Positions 25,349 to 33,597 of a stretch of DNA of 64,000 nt are shown here, in pieces (position 1 is the first letter of the stretch; each line of letters begins with the position of its first letter). The stretch is from Agromyces sp. H66 (GTDB lineage Bacteria; Actinomycetota; Actinomycetes; Actinomycetales; Microbacteriaceae): contig NZ_SJZG01000004.1 in the NCBI RefSeq assembly GCF_004959775.1, positions 1 to 64,000 on the forward strand, given 5' to 3'. The translations under genes and the position numbers were made by a program. A model generated the notes under the pieces. It saw nothing but the letters and a program-made list of their open reading frames with translations, made no database searches and had not been told where the DNA came from.

Positions 25349-26307
25349 GCGAGCGCCGCGACGAGGGCCCACGACGTGAGGCCGACCACGAGCGCGCGCC
25401 ACCCGGTGCGTGCGAGCTCGGCGAACCGGATCGAGGCGCCGAGCGCGAACAGCGCGGTCGCGAGCAGCGCCGTCTGCGCGAGGTCGGCGCCCAGCAGTAC
25501 CGGCTCGGGCAGGGGCACGAACGTGTTCAGCAGCACGGCCGCGAGGAATCCCGCGACGAAGAGCGGCACGATCGCGGGGCGCGGCCCGGTCGGCTCGATC
25601 GCCCGACGGCGCTCGACCGCGGCCGTGATCGCCACCATCGGTGCCAGCATGAGCACACGGGTGAGCTTCACCACGACCGCGACCGCGAGCGCCGCCGAGC
25701 CCGCGAGTTGCGCGGTCGCCACGACCTGTCCCACATCGTGCACGCCCGCACCGACCCAGTGCCCGAATCCCGTCGCCGAGAGGTCGAGCGGATGCCACAG
25801 CGCGGGCAGCACGGCGATGGCGAGCGTGCCGCACAGCGTCACGAGCGCGACGGGCACCGCCTGCTCCTCGTCGCGGGCCCGCACGGTGGCCGCCATCGCG
25901 CCGATCGCGGAGGCGCCGCAGATCGAGAACCCGCTCGCGACGAGCACGGGCTGGTGTCCGGGAAGCCCGAGCGCCCGCCCGAGCCCGATCGTGCCCACGA
26001 ACGTCAGCACCACCACCGCGATCGTGGCGAGGATCGACACCCAGCCGAGCGCGGCGATGTCGACCAGGCTGAGCTTCAGGCCGAGCAGCACGATGCCGAC
26101 GCGCAGCAGTCGCCGCGCCGCGACGCGGAGCCCGGGCGCGAGCCCACCCGAGAGCGCCGGCCGCAGCGCGGGCACCTGCCCCACCACGATGCCGAGCGCG
26201 ACCGCCGCCGTGAGGATGGGCACCGCCGGCACGGCCAGGTGCACGAGCCACGCGACGAGTGCGGCGGATGCCGCGACCACGAGTCCCGGCATCCATTCGC
26301 GCACCAC
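25324..26307 (-). CDS. YeiH-family putative sulfate exporter
   Basis: 327 residues, about 10 membrane spans. Family landmarks: ALRPALSGGLAPGLRVAARRLLRVGIVLLGLKLSL, GFSICGASAIGAMA, the helix pair GAGVHDVGQVVATA, and VVVKLTRVLMLAPM, as in UPF0324/YeiH proteins. These are proposed to export sulfate or related anions in organisms using sulfonates; the evidence for transport is thin. The stop lies inside the 3' end of the convergent CoA-ligase gene. Confidence 0.88.
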   Translation of the reverse strand: MVREWMPGLVVAASAALVAWLVHLAVPAVPILTAAVALGIVVGQVPALRPALSGGLAPGLRVAARRLLRVGIVLLGLKLSLVDIAALGWVSILATIAVVVLTFVGTIGLGRALGLPGHQPVLVASGFSICGASAIGAMAATVRARDEEQAVPVALVTLCGTLAIAVLPALWHPLDLSATGFGHWVGAGVHDVGQVVATAQLAGSAALAVAVVVKLTRVLMLAPMVAITAAVERRRAIEPTGPRPAIVPLFVAGFLAAVLLNTFVPLPEPVLLGADLAQTALLATALFALGASIRFAELARTGWRALVVGLTSWALVAALAYGAVLLA

Positions 26308-26351
26308 CTCACGCTAGCCGACGGCTGCCACGCCCCCGCGCGGCCGTGGGC

Positions 26352-27164
26352 TCACGCGTCGGCGGGCGCGGCGTGGCGGTCGATGAACGCGAGCACCGCG
26401 GTATCCGCCGGATGGATGAGGTGACCGCCAGGGACCTGCACGGTCTCGGACGTCGGCAAGAGATCGGCGAGCAGCGCGGCGGATCTGCGCAGCGGGTCGG
26501 GCGAGTCGGTCGCCGCGACCACGAGGATCGGCATGGCGAGGGCCGCGAGTTCGGCCGCACCGAACTCCCGTGGTCGGGCGCTCAGGTCCAGGCCCTCGCC
26601 GTGGAGCTCGGCGCGCGTGCCGTCGTTCGTTCCGGCGAAGGTCTCGCGCAGCGCGGCCGGCAGCGCGTCCCACGTCGCGTCGCCGAGCGCGTCGCGGATG
26701 ATGAACTCCGCGACCGTCGAGGGGTCGCGCGACTCGGCATCCAGCACCCGGCGGCGCAGGCCGTCGGCCCAGGTGCGGCTCGCCTCGTCGAGCGTGAACA
26801 CGGCGGGTTCGAGCAGCACGAGCGCCCGCACCGAGCGGGGCGATCGCAGGGCGAGCTCGAGCGCGATGAGGCCGCCGGTGCTGCGGCCGATGACGATCGC
26901 GGGCACGGCATCGAGCGCGTCGAGCAGGGCGAGGGCGTCGTCGACGTGGTCGTCGAGGCCGACGGGCGCGACCGAACCGTCGAGCCGGCTGCGGAGGAAG
27001 CCGCGCCGGTCGTAGGTGATGCAGCGGCCGTGGCGGGCGAGTTCCGTCGCCGCGTCCGCCCACATGGCGGCGGAGCTCGGTGTGCCGTGGAGACCGAGGA
27101 TGGGAATCCCCTCGCCCCCGACCTCGACGTGCAGCTCGACCCCGTTCACGGTGACGTGAGGCAC
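26352..27164 (-). CDS. alpha/beta hydrolase
   Basis: 270 residues with a canonical alpha/beta-hydrolase layout. It has ILGLHGTPSSAAMW (oxyanion), YDRRGFLRSR, the nucleophile elbow GRSTGGLIALE (Ser in GxSxG), the acid in VAATDSPDP, and His in VPGGHLIHPAD. A short cap lies between 130 and 200. It may hydrolyse esters or act as a lactonase; no specific substrate motif was seen. The GTG start is preceded by TATCCT with 6 nt spacing, predicting a leaderless mRNA. Confidence 0.87.
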   Translation of the reverse strand: MPHVTVNGVELHVEVGGEGIPILGLHGTPSSAAMWADAATELARHGRCITYDRRGFLRSRLDGSVAPVGLDDHVDDALALLDALDAVPAIVIGRSTGGLIALELALRSPRSVRALVLLEPAVFTLDEASRTWADGLRRRVLDAESRDPSTVAEFIIRDALGDATWDALPAALRETFAGTNDGTRAELHGEGLDLSARPREFGAAELAALAMPILVVAATDSPDPLRRSAALLADLLPTSETVQVPGGHLIHPADTAVLAFIDRHAAPADA

Positions 27165-27170
27165 GTGGTC

Positions 27171-27176
27171 AGGATA
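27171..27176 (-). promoter_or_regulatory. -10 hexamer TATCCT
   Basis: Minus-strand TATCCT, 6 nt (GACCAC), then the GTG start at 27164. Leaderless spacing. Confidence 0.5.
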
Positions 27177-27191
27177 CGCCCGGTCGGGCGG

Positions 27192-28886
27192 TCACGTCAC
27201 CCAGCTCGGCGTCCAGAAGTGCAGCTGCCGGAACTCGGGAGTCACGGGGATCGCCGTCCAGATCGGGTAGTAGAACGCGGAGACGAGCAGCACGAAGCCG
27301 AGGAAGATCGCAACGACGGCGATGCCGCGCAGCCGTCGCCACCTCGGGTCGTCGCGCCGGCCGAGGATGAGCACGATGACCGCGGTCAGCGCGAGCATCG
27401 TGTACGGCTGGAAGGCGATCGAGTAGAACTGGAACACCGTGCGATCCAGGTACAGGAGCCACGGCAGGTAACCGGCGGCGAGGCCGAGCAGGATCGCCCC
27501 CGTCTGCCATTCCCGGTAGCGCACCAGCCGGTACACGAGGTAGAGGGATGCCGCGGCCGCCGCCCACCAGATGAGCGGGTTGCCGATGCCGATGATCGAT
27601 GCCCAGCACGTGTCGGCGCCGCATCCGCCCGATCCGTCCTCGGTCGCCGCGAAGTACATGTTCGTCGGCTTGAACATGATGAGCCACCAGAGCGGGCTCG
27701 ACTGCGACGGGTGCTCGCCGTGCACGCCGACGTGGTAGGTGTACGCCGACTCGTGGTAGTGCCAGAGGCTCTGCAGTGCGAGCGGCACCCAGGAGAACCA
27801 TCCGGTCGCCGCGTTGCCCGGCTCGTCGGCCCAGTGCCGGTAGTAGCCGCCGTCGGTGACGAGCCAGCCGGTCCACGAGGCGAGGTAGACGTACAACGCG
27901 ACAGGCACGAGCAGCAGGAACGTCACGGGGCCCTGCTTGAGCACGGCGGCCGTGAGCCAGAACGGCACACCGGCCCGGCGCCTCGCGAGGGCGTCGACGA
28001 CCACGAGGTAGAGGCCGAACGCCGCGACGAACCAGACGCCCGACCACTTCACGGCGCAGGCCGCACCGAACGCGATGCCGGCGGCGATGACCCACGGACG
28101 GGTCCAGATGGCGGGCCCGTAGTGCGGATCGCGGCCGGCCGCGCGGGCATCGCCGAGCCGCTCCTCGAGCAGTCGCTTCGCGTGCGCCCGATCGAGGAGC
28201 ACGAACCAGAACCCGAGCAGCGCGAAGAACATGAGCCAGTTGTCGAGGAGCGCGACGCGCGACATCACGATGGCGTTGCCGTCGATCGCGAACAGGAACG
28301 CGGCGATCACCGCGACGATCGTCGACGGCCAGAGCCGCCGGGCGACCATGGCGAGCACGAACACGGCGACGGTGCCGGCGAGCGCCGTGGACGCGCGCCA
28401 CCAGAACGCGCTGTCGGCGCCGAACGCCGCCATACCGAGCGCGATCATCCACTTGCCGAGCGGCGGATGCACCACATACGCGGGGTCGTCGCTGAAGAGG
28501 TCGGTGTCGCCGCGCGCGAAGTCCTCGTCGGCGCCGTCGGGCCAGTCGGACTCGTACCCGTTGTGCAGGAGCGTCCATGCGTCCTTGACGTAGTACGTCT
28601 CGTCGAAGACGATCGCCTGCGGGTGGCCGAGGTTCCAGAAGCGCAGCACCGCGGCGAACAGGGTGACGAGGATCGGCCCGCCCCAGTACCAGAGCGCGCG
28701 ACGGCGCGGGGTGGCGAGCACCCGCCCCCACCAGTCGTCGAGACGCGTGCCGCGGCGTTCGAGGGCCTGAGGGGCGTGGTCGCCGGGTCCGGTGGTCTCG
28801 TCGCCGGGTTCGGTGGCGTCGTCGTCGATGGATGCCGCGGCCTCACGCGATGCGCGCACGTCGGCGGCCCCGGTCTCAGCACCCAT
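27192..28886 (-). CDS. pmt: dolichyl/polyprenyl-phosphate-mannose protein mannosyltransferase
   Basis: 564 residues, a GT-C glycosyltransferase with about 10-11 membrane spans. The first external loop has the catalytic acidic motif VFDETYYVKDAW. Later loops hold VHPPLGKW (the PMT HPPLGK motif), SRVALLDNWLMFF, KWSGVW, and DRTVFQFYSIAFQPY near the C-terminus. It O-mannosylates secreted proteins from polyprenyl-phosphate mannose, coupled to Sec export in actinobacteria. The position opposite rsmI is conserved in the phylum. A TACGCT -10 lies 7 nt before the ATG. Confidence 0.93.
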   Translation of the reverse strand: MGAETGAADVRASREAAASIDDDATEPGDETTGPGDHAPQALERRGTRLDDWWGRVLATPRRRALWYWGGPILVTLFAAVLRFWNLGHPQAIVFDETYYVKDAWTLLHNGYESDWPDGADEDFARGDTDLFSDDPAYVVHPPLGKWMIALGMAAFGADSAFWWRASTALAGTVAVFVLAMVARRLWPSTIVAVIAAFLFAIDGNAIVMSRVALLDNWLMFFALLGFWFVLLDRAHAKRLLEERLGDARAAGRDPHYGPAIWTRPWVIAAGIAFGAACAVKWSGVWFVAAFGLYLVVVDALARRRAGVPFWLTAAVLKQGPVTFLLLVPVALYVYLASWTGWLVTDGGYYRHWADEPGNAATGWFSWVPLALQSLWHYHESAYTYHVGVHGEHPSQSSPLWWLIMFKPTNMYFAATEDGSGGCGADTCWASIIGIGNPLIWWAAAAASLYLVYRLVRYREWQTGAILLGLAAGYLPWLLYLDRTVFQFYSIAFQPYTMLALTAVIVLILGRRDDPRWRRLRGIAVVAIFLGFVLLVSAFYYPIWTAIPVTPEFRQLHFWTPSWVT

Positions 28887-28893
28887 GCGCCCC

Positions 28894-28899
28894 AGCGTA
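28894..28899 (-). promoter_or_regulatory. -10 hexamer TACGCT
   Basis: Minus-strand TACGCT, then 7 nt, then the mannosyltransferase ATG; leaderless spacing. Confidence 0.5.
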
Positions 28900-28936
28900 A
28901 TCGGGCGAGCCGGTCGTGATGACGGTGGGGGCGCGG

Positions 28937-28942
28937 TACGTT
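28937..28942 (+). promoter_or_regulatory. -10 hexamer TACGTT
   Basis: TACGTT, 7 nt (CGGCACC), then the ATG at 28950; leaderless spacing. Lies back to back with the minus-strand mannosyltransferase promoter. Confidence 0.5.
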
Positions 28943-28949
28943 CGGCACC

Positions 28950-29243
28950 ATGACCACGATCGAGCTCACGAGATTCCGCGTGCAACCCCAGCAAGAAGAT
29001 GCGCTCATCGCCGCGAGGCCCGGAATGCTCTCCGACTTCGCCGCCGACCGCGAGGGCTTCGTCGACGCGCGGCTGGTGCGGCTGCCCGACGGCGAGTGGC
29101 TCGACGTGGTCACGTGGGAGCGGCCCGAGCACCTCGCCGCCTCCCGCGAGAAGGGCGCGAACCTGCCGGGAATCGCCGCGTTCTTCGCCGCCATCGACGT
29201 GCTCGTCGCGGCCGAGGAGGGAACGCTCGCCGACTCGCCCTGA
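28950..29243 (+). CDS. ABM-fold monooxygenase-like protein
   Basis: 97 residues with the dimeric alpha+beta-barrel pattern: IELTRFRVQPQQEDALIAAR, GFVDARLVRLPDGEWLDVVTWERPEHL, and NLPGIAAFFAAIDVL. Similar in fold to, but not a close copy of, the ABM protein at 20552. No catalytic residues can be named. Precedes rsmI by 25 nt; rsmI may have its own promoter (GACACT 6 nt upstream of its ATG). Confidence 0.78.
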   Translation: MTTIELTRFRVQPQQEDALIAARPGMLSDFAADREGFVDARLVRLPDGEWLDVVTWERPEHLAASREKGANLPGIAAFFAAIDVLVAAEEGTLADSP

Positions 29244-29268
29244 GCCGCGCGCCTGCGACACTGGGGGC

Positions 29269-30093
29269 ATGATCATCCTCGCGGCCACGCCCATCGGCAA
29301 CCTCGGCGACGCGTCGGCCCGGCTGCGGGAGGCGCTCGAGCAGGCGTCGGTCGTGGCATCCGAGGACACCCGCGTGACGCAGCGCCTGCTCGCCGGGCTC
29401 GGCATCGCGAACCGCCCCCGGCTCATCGCCCTGCACGAGCACAACGAGCGGCAGAAGGCAGCCGAACTCGTCGAGCTCGCGCGCGACCGCGACCTGCTCG
29501 TGCTGAGCGACGCGGGCATGCCGACCGTGTCGGATCCGGGCTTCCCGCTCGTCCAGGCAGCCGTGGCGGCGGGCGTCGAGGTCACGGCCATTCCAGGCCC
29601 CTCGGCGGTGGTGACGGCGCTGGCGGTGTCGGGGCTGCCCACCGACCGGTTCGCGTTCGAGGGCTTCCTCCCGCGCAAGGCGGGGGAGCGTACGCGACGG
29701 CTCGCCGAACTCGCCGGCGACCGGCGCACGCTCGTGTTCTTCGAGAGTCCGTCGCGGCTCGCGGCGAGCCTCACGGCCCTCGCCGAGGCGTTCGGGTCCG
29801 AGCGGCCGGCGGCGGTGTGCCGGGAACTCACGAAGCTCCACGAGGAGGTGCGCCGCGGCGGCCTCGCCGAGCTCGCCGCCTGGGCGGAGGGCGGCGTGCG
29901 CGGTGAGATCTGCGTCGTCGTGGGTGGGGCGCCGGAGCAGCAGGCGGATGCCGCGTCTTCGCTCGAGCGCGTGCTCGAGCTCGCGGCATCCGGAACCCGC
30001 CTGAAGGACGCGGTCGCGCTGGTGGCCGCCGAGAGCGGTCTCGGCAAGCGGGAACTCTACGAGGCCGCGCTCGCCGCCCGGCGGTCAGGCTGA
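29269..30093 (+). CDS. rsmI: 16S rRNA 2'-O-ribose C1402 methyltransferase
   Basis: 274 residues of the tetrapyrrole-methylase fold. Signature stretches: ILAATPIGNLGDASARL at the N-terminus, ASEDTRVTQRLL, LSDAGMPTVSDPGF (SAM pocket), IPGPSAVVTALAVSGLP, FEGFLPRK and VFFESPSRL. It methylates C1402 in the decoding centre of 16S rRNA. The gene order PMT / rsmI / metG is usual in Microbacteriaceae; here about 6 kb of accessory genes lie between rsmI and metG. Followed by a GC hairpin at 30117-30140. Confidence 0.95.
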   Translation: MIILAATPIGNLGDASARLREALEQASVVASEDTRVTQRLLAGLGIANRPRLIALHEHNERQKAAELVELARDRDLLVLSDAGMPTVSDPGFPLVQAAVAAGVEVTAIPGPSAVVTALAVSGLPTDRFAFEGFLPRKAGERTRRLAELAGDRRTLVFFESPSRLAASLTALAEAFGSERPAAVCRELTKLHEEVRRGGLAELAAWAEGGVRGEICVVVGGAPEQQADAASSLERVLELAASGTRLKDAVALVAAESGLGKRELYEAALAARRSG

Positions 30094-30116
30094 CGTGCGA
30101 CTCGGGTCGATCTATG

Positions 30117-30140
30117 GGGCGGGCGGGTTCACCCCCGCCC
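30117..30140 (+). terminator. GC-rich hairpin after rsmI
   Basis: GGGCGGG (30117-30123, or the overlapping copy 30121-30127) pairs with CCCGCCC (30134-30140). No T-tract follows, so termination would be of the actinobacterial U-less type. It marks the boundary between rsmI and the accessory island. Confidence 0.45.
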
Positions 30141-30181
30141 ACTCCCCGAGCGCAGGACCACCCCAGCGAACTCATCGACGG

Positions 30182-30195
30182 TATACTCAGAGTAT
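30182..30195 (+). promoter_or_regulatory. promoter/operator of the MazEF-like operon
   Basis: TATACT (30182-30187), the best -10 in the neighbourhood, ends 6 nt before the ATG at 30194. A perfect 13-nt palindrome ATACTCAGAGTAT (30183-30195) covers both the -10 and the start codon. That is a natural site for autorepression by the ribbon-helix-helix antitoxin. Confidence 0.65.
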
Positions 30196-30430
30196 GACTA
30201 CGACCATCAAGGTGAGCGACGAGCTCCGCGACCGCCTCAAGGAGCAGGCGGCCCGCGACGGGCTCACTCTCGGCGCGCACCTTGCTCACCTCGCGGACGC
30301 CGAAGATCGCAGGTGGCGGCTGAGTCTGTTGAAGGCAGCGATCGCCGAATCCACGCCCGCGGATGCCGAATCGCATGCGGCGGAGTCCGCCGAGTGGGAG
30401 CGAACCGAACTGACTGACGCCGACTCGTGA
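30194..30430 (+). CDS. ribbon-helix-helix antitoxin (MazE-like)
   Basis: 78 residues. The N-terminal RHH DNA-binding motif is TTTIKVSDELRDRLKEQA, typical of MazE-type antitoxins of actinobacterial MazEF pairs. The C-terminal half is acidic (ESAEWERTELTDADS) and probably wraps the toxin. The ATG is predicted leaderless and lies inside a palindrome. The stop overlaps the toxin start (GTGA), giving coupling that ensures antitoxin is made first. Confidence 0.85.
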   Translation: MTTTIKVSDELRDRLKEQAARDGLTLGAHLAHLADAEDRRWRLSLLKAAIAESTPADAESHAAESAEWERTELTDADS

Positions 30431-30771
30431 CGGGGCCAGGACTCGCTCCTGGCGTGATTGCCTGGGCTGCACTCGAGCCGGTGCGCGGTCGGGAGCAGGG
30501 CGGCCATCGCCCGGTTCTGGTCATCGCATCCGCCGGATACTTGGACGCCGTCACCACCCTCGTCATCGCGTTGCCGATCACGACGACCGACCGCGGATGG
30601 CCCAACCACATCCGCGTCGACGGGCCCAGCGGACTCGACCGGCCGTCCTGGATCATGACCGAGCAGCCGCGTACTCTCTCCCGCGACCGCCTCACGCGGG
30701 TGACCGGTCAGGTATCGACGGATTGTCTGGCGTCGGTCCGATCGTGGCTTGGTGACTTCCTCGACCTCTGA
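30427..30771 (+). CDS. MazF/PemK-type endoribonuclease toxin
   Basis: 114 residues with the PemK/MazF SH3-like barrel: GVIAWAALEPVRGREQGGHRPVLVIA (loop with the basic RxQxGxRP catalytic pattern), TTLVIALPITTTDRGWPNHIRV, and the end RTLSRDRLTRVTGQVS. MazF toxins cut single-stranded RNA at short sequences and arrest growth. The cleavage site cannot be predicted. The GTG start overlaps the antitoxin stop by 4 nt. Confidence 0.88.
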   Translation: MTGPGLAPGVIAWAALEPVRGREQGGHRPVLVIASAGYLDAVTTLVIALPITTTDRGWPNHIRVDGPSGLDRPSWIMTEQPRTLSRDRLTRVTGQVSTDCLASVRSWLGDFLDL

Positions 30772-30949
30772 CCGCGGCTCGGGCGGCGAGTCGCGCTCAG
30801 CCATGACGCTGCATGCGTCGTGCCGGAACTCCGGGCGGACCGCTTCGGGGATTGACCTCGCTCAACGTTCGGGGATGGCAGGGAACGGAGCATCCCGTGT
30901 CCGCGGTGCGTGCGACGATCCGCATGACGGGCGATCGGCGGGAGGACGG

Positions 30950-32146
30950 ATGCGCGGCGAGGCGACCGTGTTGCACGCGGATCTCGACGCGTTCTACGCC
31001 TCAGTCGAGCAGCGTGACGCGCCCGAGCTGCGCGGCCGACCGGTCATCGTCGGTGGCGGTGTCGTGCTGGCAGCGAGCTACGAGGCGAAGGCCCGCGGGG
31101 TGCGGACCGCGATGGGCGGCCGGCAGGCGCGCGACCTGTGCCCCGATGCCGTGGTGGTCCCACCGCGGATGGAGGCGTATTCGGCGGCCAGTCGAGCCGT
31201 GTTCGCGATCTTCCGCGAAACCACGCCGCTCGTGGAGGGGCTCTCGATCGACGAGGCCTTTCTGGAGGTCGGGGGTCTCCGGCGCATCGCGGGCACGCCC
31301 GAGCAGATCGCGGTGCGATTGCGGGAGCGGGTTCGTGCGGAGGTCGGGTTGGCCATCTCGGTCGGGATCGCGCGGACCAAGTTCCTCGCCAAGGTCGCGA
31401 GCGCGGTCAGCAAGCCCGATGGGCTGCTGGTGGTCGAGCCCGAGTGGGAGGAGGCGTTCCTGCTGCCGCTGCCGGTGGAACGCTTGTGGGGGGTCGGGAC
31501 CGTGACCGCCGAGAAGCTGCACCGGCTCGGCATCCGCACCGTCGGGCAACTCGCCGAGCTCGAGGCCGATGCCACCGAGCGGCTGCTGGGCAGGGCGACC
31601 GGCGCGCACCTGCACGCGCTGGCCCGGTTACGGGACCCGCGCCCGGTCGACACCACGCGCCGCCGCGGCTCCATCGGGTCGCAGCGCGCGCTCGGCAGCC
31701 GCCCGCGCGCGGCCGACGAACTCGACCTCATCCTCACCCAGATCGTCGATCGGCTCGCCCGCCGCCTCCGCGATGGCGATCGGGTGTGCCGCACGGTCGT
31801 GCTGCGTCTTCGCTACGGCGACTTCGCGAAGGCCACCCGATCGCGGACCCTCCGCTCCGCGTCCGACCGCACCGCCGTGCTCCTCGCCGTCGCGCGAGGG
31901 CTGCTCGCCGGCGCGCAGTCCGAGATCGCCGAGCGCGGCATCACCCTGATCGGCGTCTCGCTGTCGCAGCTGGCGCGCGTCGACAGCCTCCAGCCGGAGC
32001 TGCCGATCGACTGGGACGACGGGGTGCGGCTCGACACGGTGCTCGACGCGGTACGCGATCGTTTCGGCGCGACGTCGGTCGCGCGAGCTGCGCAACTCGG
32101 TCGCGATCCGGGGTGGACGCCGCCGCTGCTGCCCGAACACGAGTGA
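30950..32146 (+). CDS. dinB: Y-family DNA polymerase IV
   Basis: 398 residues. The palm carries the metal-binding aspartate in VLHADLDAFYASVEQ (Asp11) and the pair in GLSIDEAFLEV (Asp101, Glu102). The fingers have YEAKARGVRT, the thumb has HhH motifs (LWGVGTVTAEKLHRLGIRTVGQLAEL), and the little finger lies after 240. Performs error-prone bypass synthesis. ATG 30950 is chosen for GGGAGGA 5 nt upstream and because the family begins here; upstream codons are not conserved. No beta-clamp motif is certain. No SOS box was recognised. It lies in the accessory island, so it may be a second, acquired dinB. Confidence 0.93.
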   Translation: MRGEATVLHADLDAFYASVEQRDAPELRGRPVIVGGGVVLAASYEAKARGVRTAMGGRQARDLCPDAVVVPPRMEAYSAASRAVFAIFRETTPLVEGLSIDEAFLEVGGLRRIAGTPEQIAVRLRERVRAEVGLAISVGIARTKFLAKVASAVSKPDGLLVVEPEWEEAFLLPLPVERLWGVGTVTAEKLHRLGIRTVGQLAELEADATERLLGRATGAHLHALARLRDPRPVDTTRRRGSIGSQRALGSRPRAADELDLILTQIVDRLARRLRDGDRVCRTVVLRLRYGDFAKATRSRTLRSASDRTAVLLAVARGLLAGAQSEIAERGITLIGVSLSQLARVDSLQPELPIDWDDGVRLDTVLDAVRDRFGATSVARAAQLGRDPGWTPPLLPEHE

Positions 32147-32197
32147 ACCCGGACGAACGGCGGCGTCGTCAGCGCAGCGGCTCCGCCGCGCACTGAC

Positions 32198-32659
32198 ATG
32201 CGTCTCGCAATGCGCCCGCAAATCGGTCTGAATCGCCCTGGGTCTGATGGAGACTCGCGTGCAGCAGCCCCTTCGTTCTCCTCCTGCTTGTCGCGAGTCG
32301 GCTGCGTCGCGTGCGGGCCGATTCAGCCGCCAACGGAAGAGGGGGGTCCGGCGCTCGACATCTACCGCCAGTTCCGCGGCCTCATCGTCTCAGGTCAACT
32401 CGGCGCCGGCGAACGACTGCCGACCGTGCGGCAGACCGCGAGCGACGTCGGCGTGGCACCCGGCACCGCGGCGAAGGCATACAAGATGCTCGAGCGAGAC
32501 AAGCTCGTCGTCACCCGCACCGCCGCCGGCACCCGGGTCGCCGAGTCGGCGGCGGTACTCCCTCGGTCGGTCGTACGGCGCATCCGCGAACTCGTCGCCG
32601 AGGCAGAGTCGGCCGGCGCTGACACAAACGACGTCATCGACGTGCTGCGAGTCGTCTAA
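32198..32659 (+). CDS. GntR/YtrA-type regulator, N-terminus atypical
   Basis: 153 residues as written. Residues 50-115 are a GntR winged helix: ALDIYRQFRGLIVSGQLGAGERLPTVRQTASDVGVAPGTAAKAYKMLERDKLVVT, with the segments GERLPTVRQTASDVGV and AKAYKMLERDKLV. Normal relatives begin only a few residues before this. The first 45 residues, rich in Arg/Cys/Ser, look like non-coding sequence read through, and there is no nearer ATG/GTG/TTG in frame. Either the gene lost its 5' end or the true start is a rare codon. The short C-terminal helix matches the small YtrA-like group of about 120 residues. Confidence 0.6.
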   Translation: MRLAMRPQIGLNRPGSDGDSRAAAPSFSSCLSRVGCVACGPIQPPTEEGGPALDIYRQFRGLIVSGQLGAGERLPTVRQTASDVGVAPGTAAKAYKMLERDKLVVTRTAAGTRVAESAAVLPRSVVRRIRELVAEAESAGADTNDVIDVLRVV

Positions 32660-32930
32660 CAAGGCGGGCTCGGTACACGCGCCCAGCCGGAACTCGAGTG
32701 ACCGAGCCAACCACCAAAGAATCTTCCGGCGTCCGCGACACACGACCACGTGGGCTCAGATGGAACGTCGATGGGACTCCACCACTCGCGCGGTGGCTAC
32801 CGTCTCAGACTGCGGCAACTCTCCGCGCCCGTTACTGATGCCAGAGTCGAGCCACCACTGGCCCGAAAGCCGGTCCGTCGCCGGGTCCGCAAGCCGATCC
32901 CTCAGCGAATCAGCGCCGGGAGAGTGATGC
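32660..32930. other. gene-free spacer in accessory island
   Basis: 271 nt between the GntR-like gene and the convergent small gene. No credible gene, tRNA or strong hairpin was seen. Base composition is less GC-rich than the flanking core genes. Confidence 0.5.
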
Positions 32931-33266
32931 CTACGATGTTCCCCCGCCAAGGCCGCCGTTGCGTATGGTGATCCGCGCGTTGAAGGTGGTCTCAATCGGG
33001 ACCTTCCCAGCCCGGACATTTCCCCCGGCCTGTCCAGCGTCGGAATCCGGGATCGTGTGGTGCGTCTCGTCGAAGCCGAGCGCGCGCAGGCGGTCACGCA
33101 CGGTGTGCTCGATGAGGACCGCGATGTAGTCGCGGACCCGGCTGCCCTCCAGCTGGGATCGCTCCTCTTCCACCAGTGTTCGGATCTTATCTGCAGACGC
33201 GGTGGGGAAGCGCCCAAGGAGGCGGTCGACCAGCGCCGCAAGCTGCTGTGATTCGGAGACGCTCAT
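32931..33266 (-). CDS. three-helix-bundle dimerisation-domain protein
   Basis: 111 residues. Residues 5-60 (LAALVDRLLGRFPTASADKIRTLVEEE, then SRVRDYIAVLIEHTVRDRLRAL) match the small helical domain found in many actinobacterial proteins. There a FP....I..LV pattern is followed by V-R-D-[FY]-[IV] and an Arg-rich helix. The C-terminal 45 residues (ETHHTIPDSDAGQ to TIRNGGLGGGTS) are unstructured and Gly-rich. Function is unknown; a dimerisation or adaptor role is usual. ATG 33266 is chosen because CATTCT lies 7 nt upstream and upstream codons are not conserved. Confidence 0.65.
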   Translation of the reverse strand: MSVSESQQLAALVDRLLGRFPTASADKIRTLVEEERSQLEGSRVRDYIAVLIEHTVRDRLRALGFDETHHTIPDSDAGQAGGNVRAGKVPIETTFNARITIRNGGLGGGTS

Positions 33267-33357
33267 GGAGCAAAGAATGCCTCCGTCGAGTGGACAGGGA
33301 GCGAACACCCTCTCGCGGACGAACAATCCCTCATCGGGATCGCATTCTGATTCGACT

Positions 33358-33597
33358 TCAGGGGAGTAGATCGAGCATCTGCGGCCTCGCTTTCATTGCG
33401 TGGATCACCAGTTCGTTCCCGCTGTCGAAGACCAGCACGACCGTCTCGAGCAACCCACCTCGGGTGTCGAATCCGAGTCGAAGTTGGCGACCGGGCGAGT
33501 CGTCGTCGAGGTCTTCGATCCAGATCGGCCATGAGGCCGCCTGCGTCGCGTCCTCGGGGCTGATGCCGTGCTTGAGTGCTGAATCGTGGACGTTCAC
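33358..33597 (-). CDS. BrnT-like toxin of a type II toxin-antitoxin pair
   Basis: 79 residues: MNVHDSALKHGISPEDATQAA, then WPIWIEDLDDDSPGRQLRLGFDTRGGLLETVVLVFDSGNELVIHAMKARP as beta strands, ending LDLLP. The pattern (H-G-I-S-x-E-D-A, then R-x-L-x-L-G-x-D, then V-I-H-A-M-K-A-R) is that of BrnT-like RelE-superfamily toxins. It starts inside the stop of the RHH antitoxin gene upstream (4-nt overlap). The active-site residues cannot be fixed from sequence. Confidence 0.75.
   Translation of the reverse strand: MNVHDSALKHGISPEDATQAASWPIWIEDLDDDSPGRQLRLGFDTRGGLLETVVLVFDSGNELVIHAMKARPQMLDLLP

Noticed and set aside
30749..30949. Upstream extension of dinB
   Set aside because: Residues before MRGEATVLHADLD do not match the family, overlap the toxin gene, and lack a ribosome site; GGGAGGA precedes 30950.
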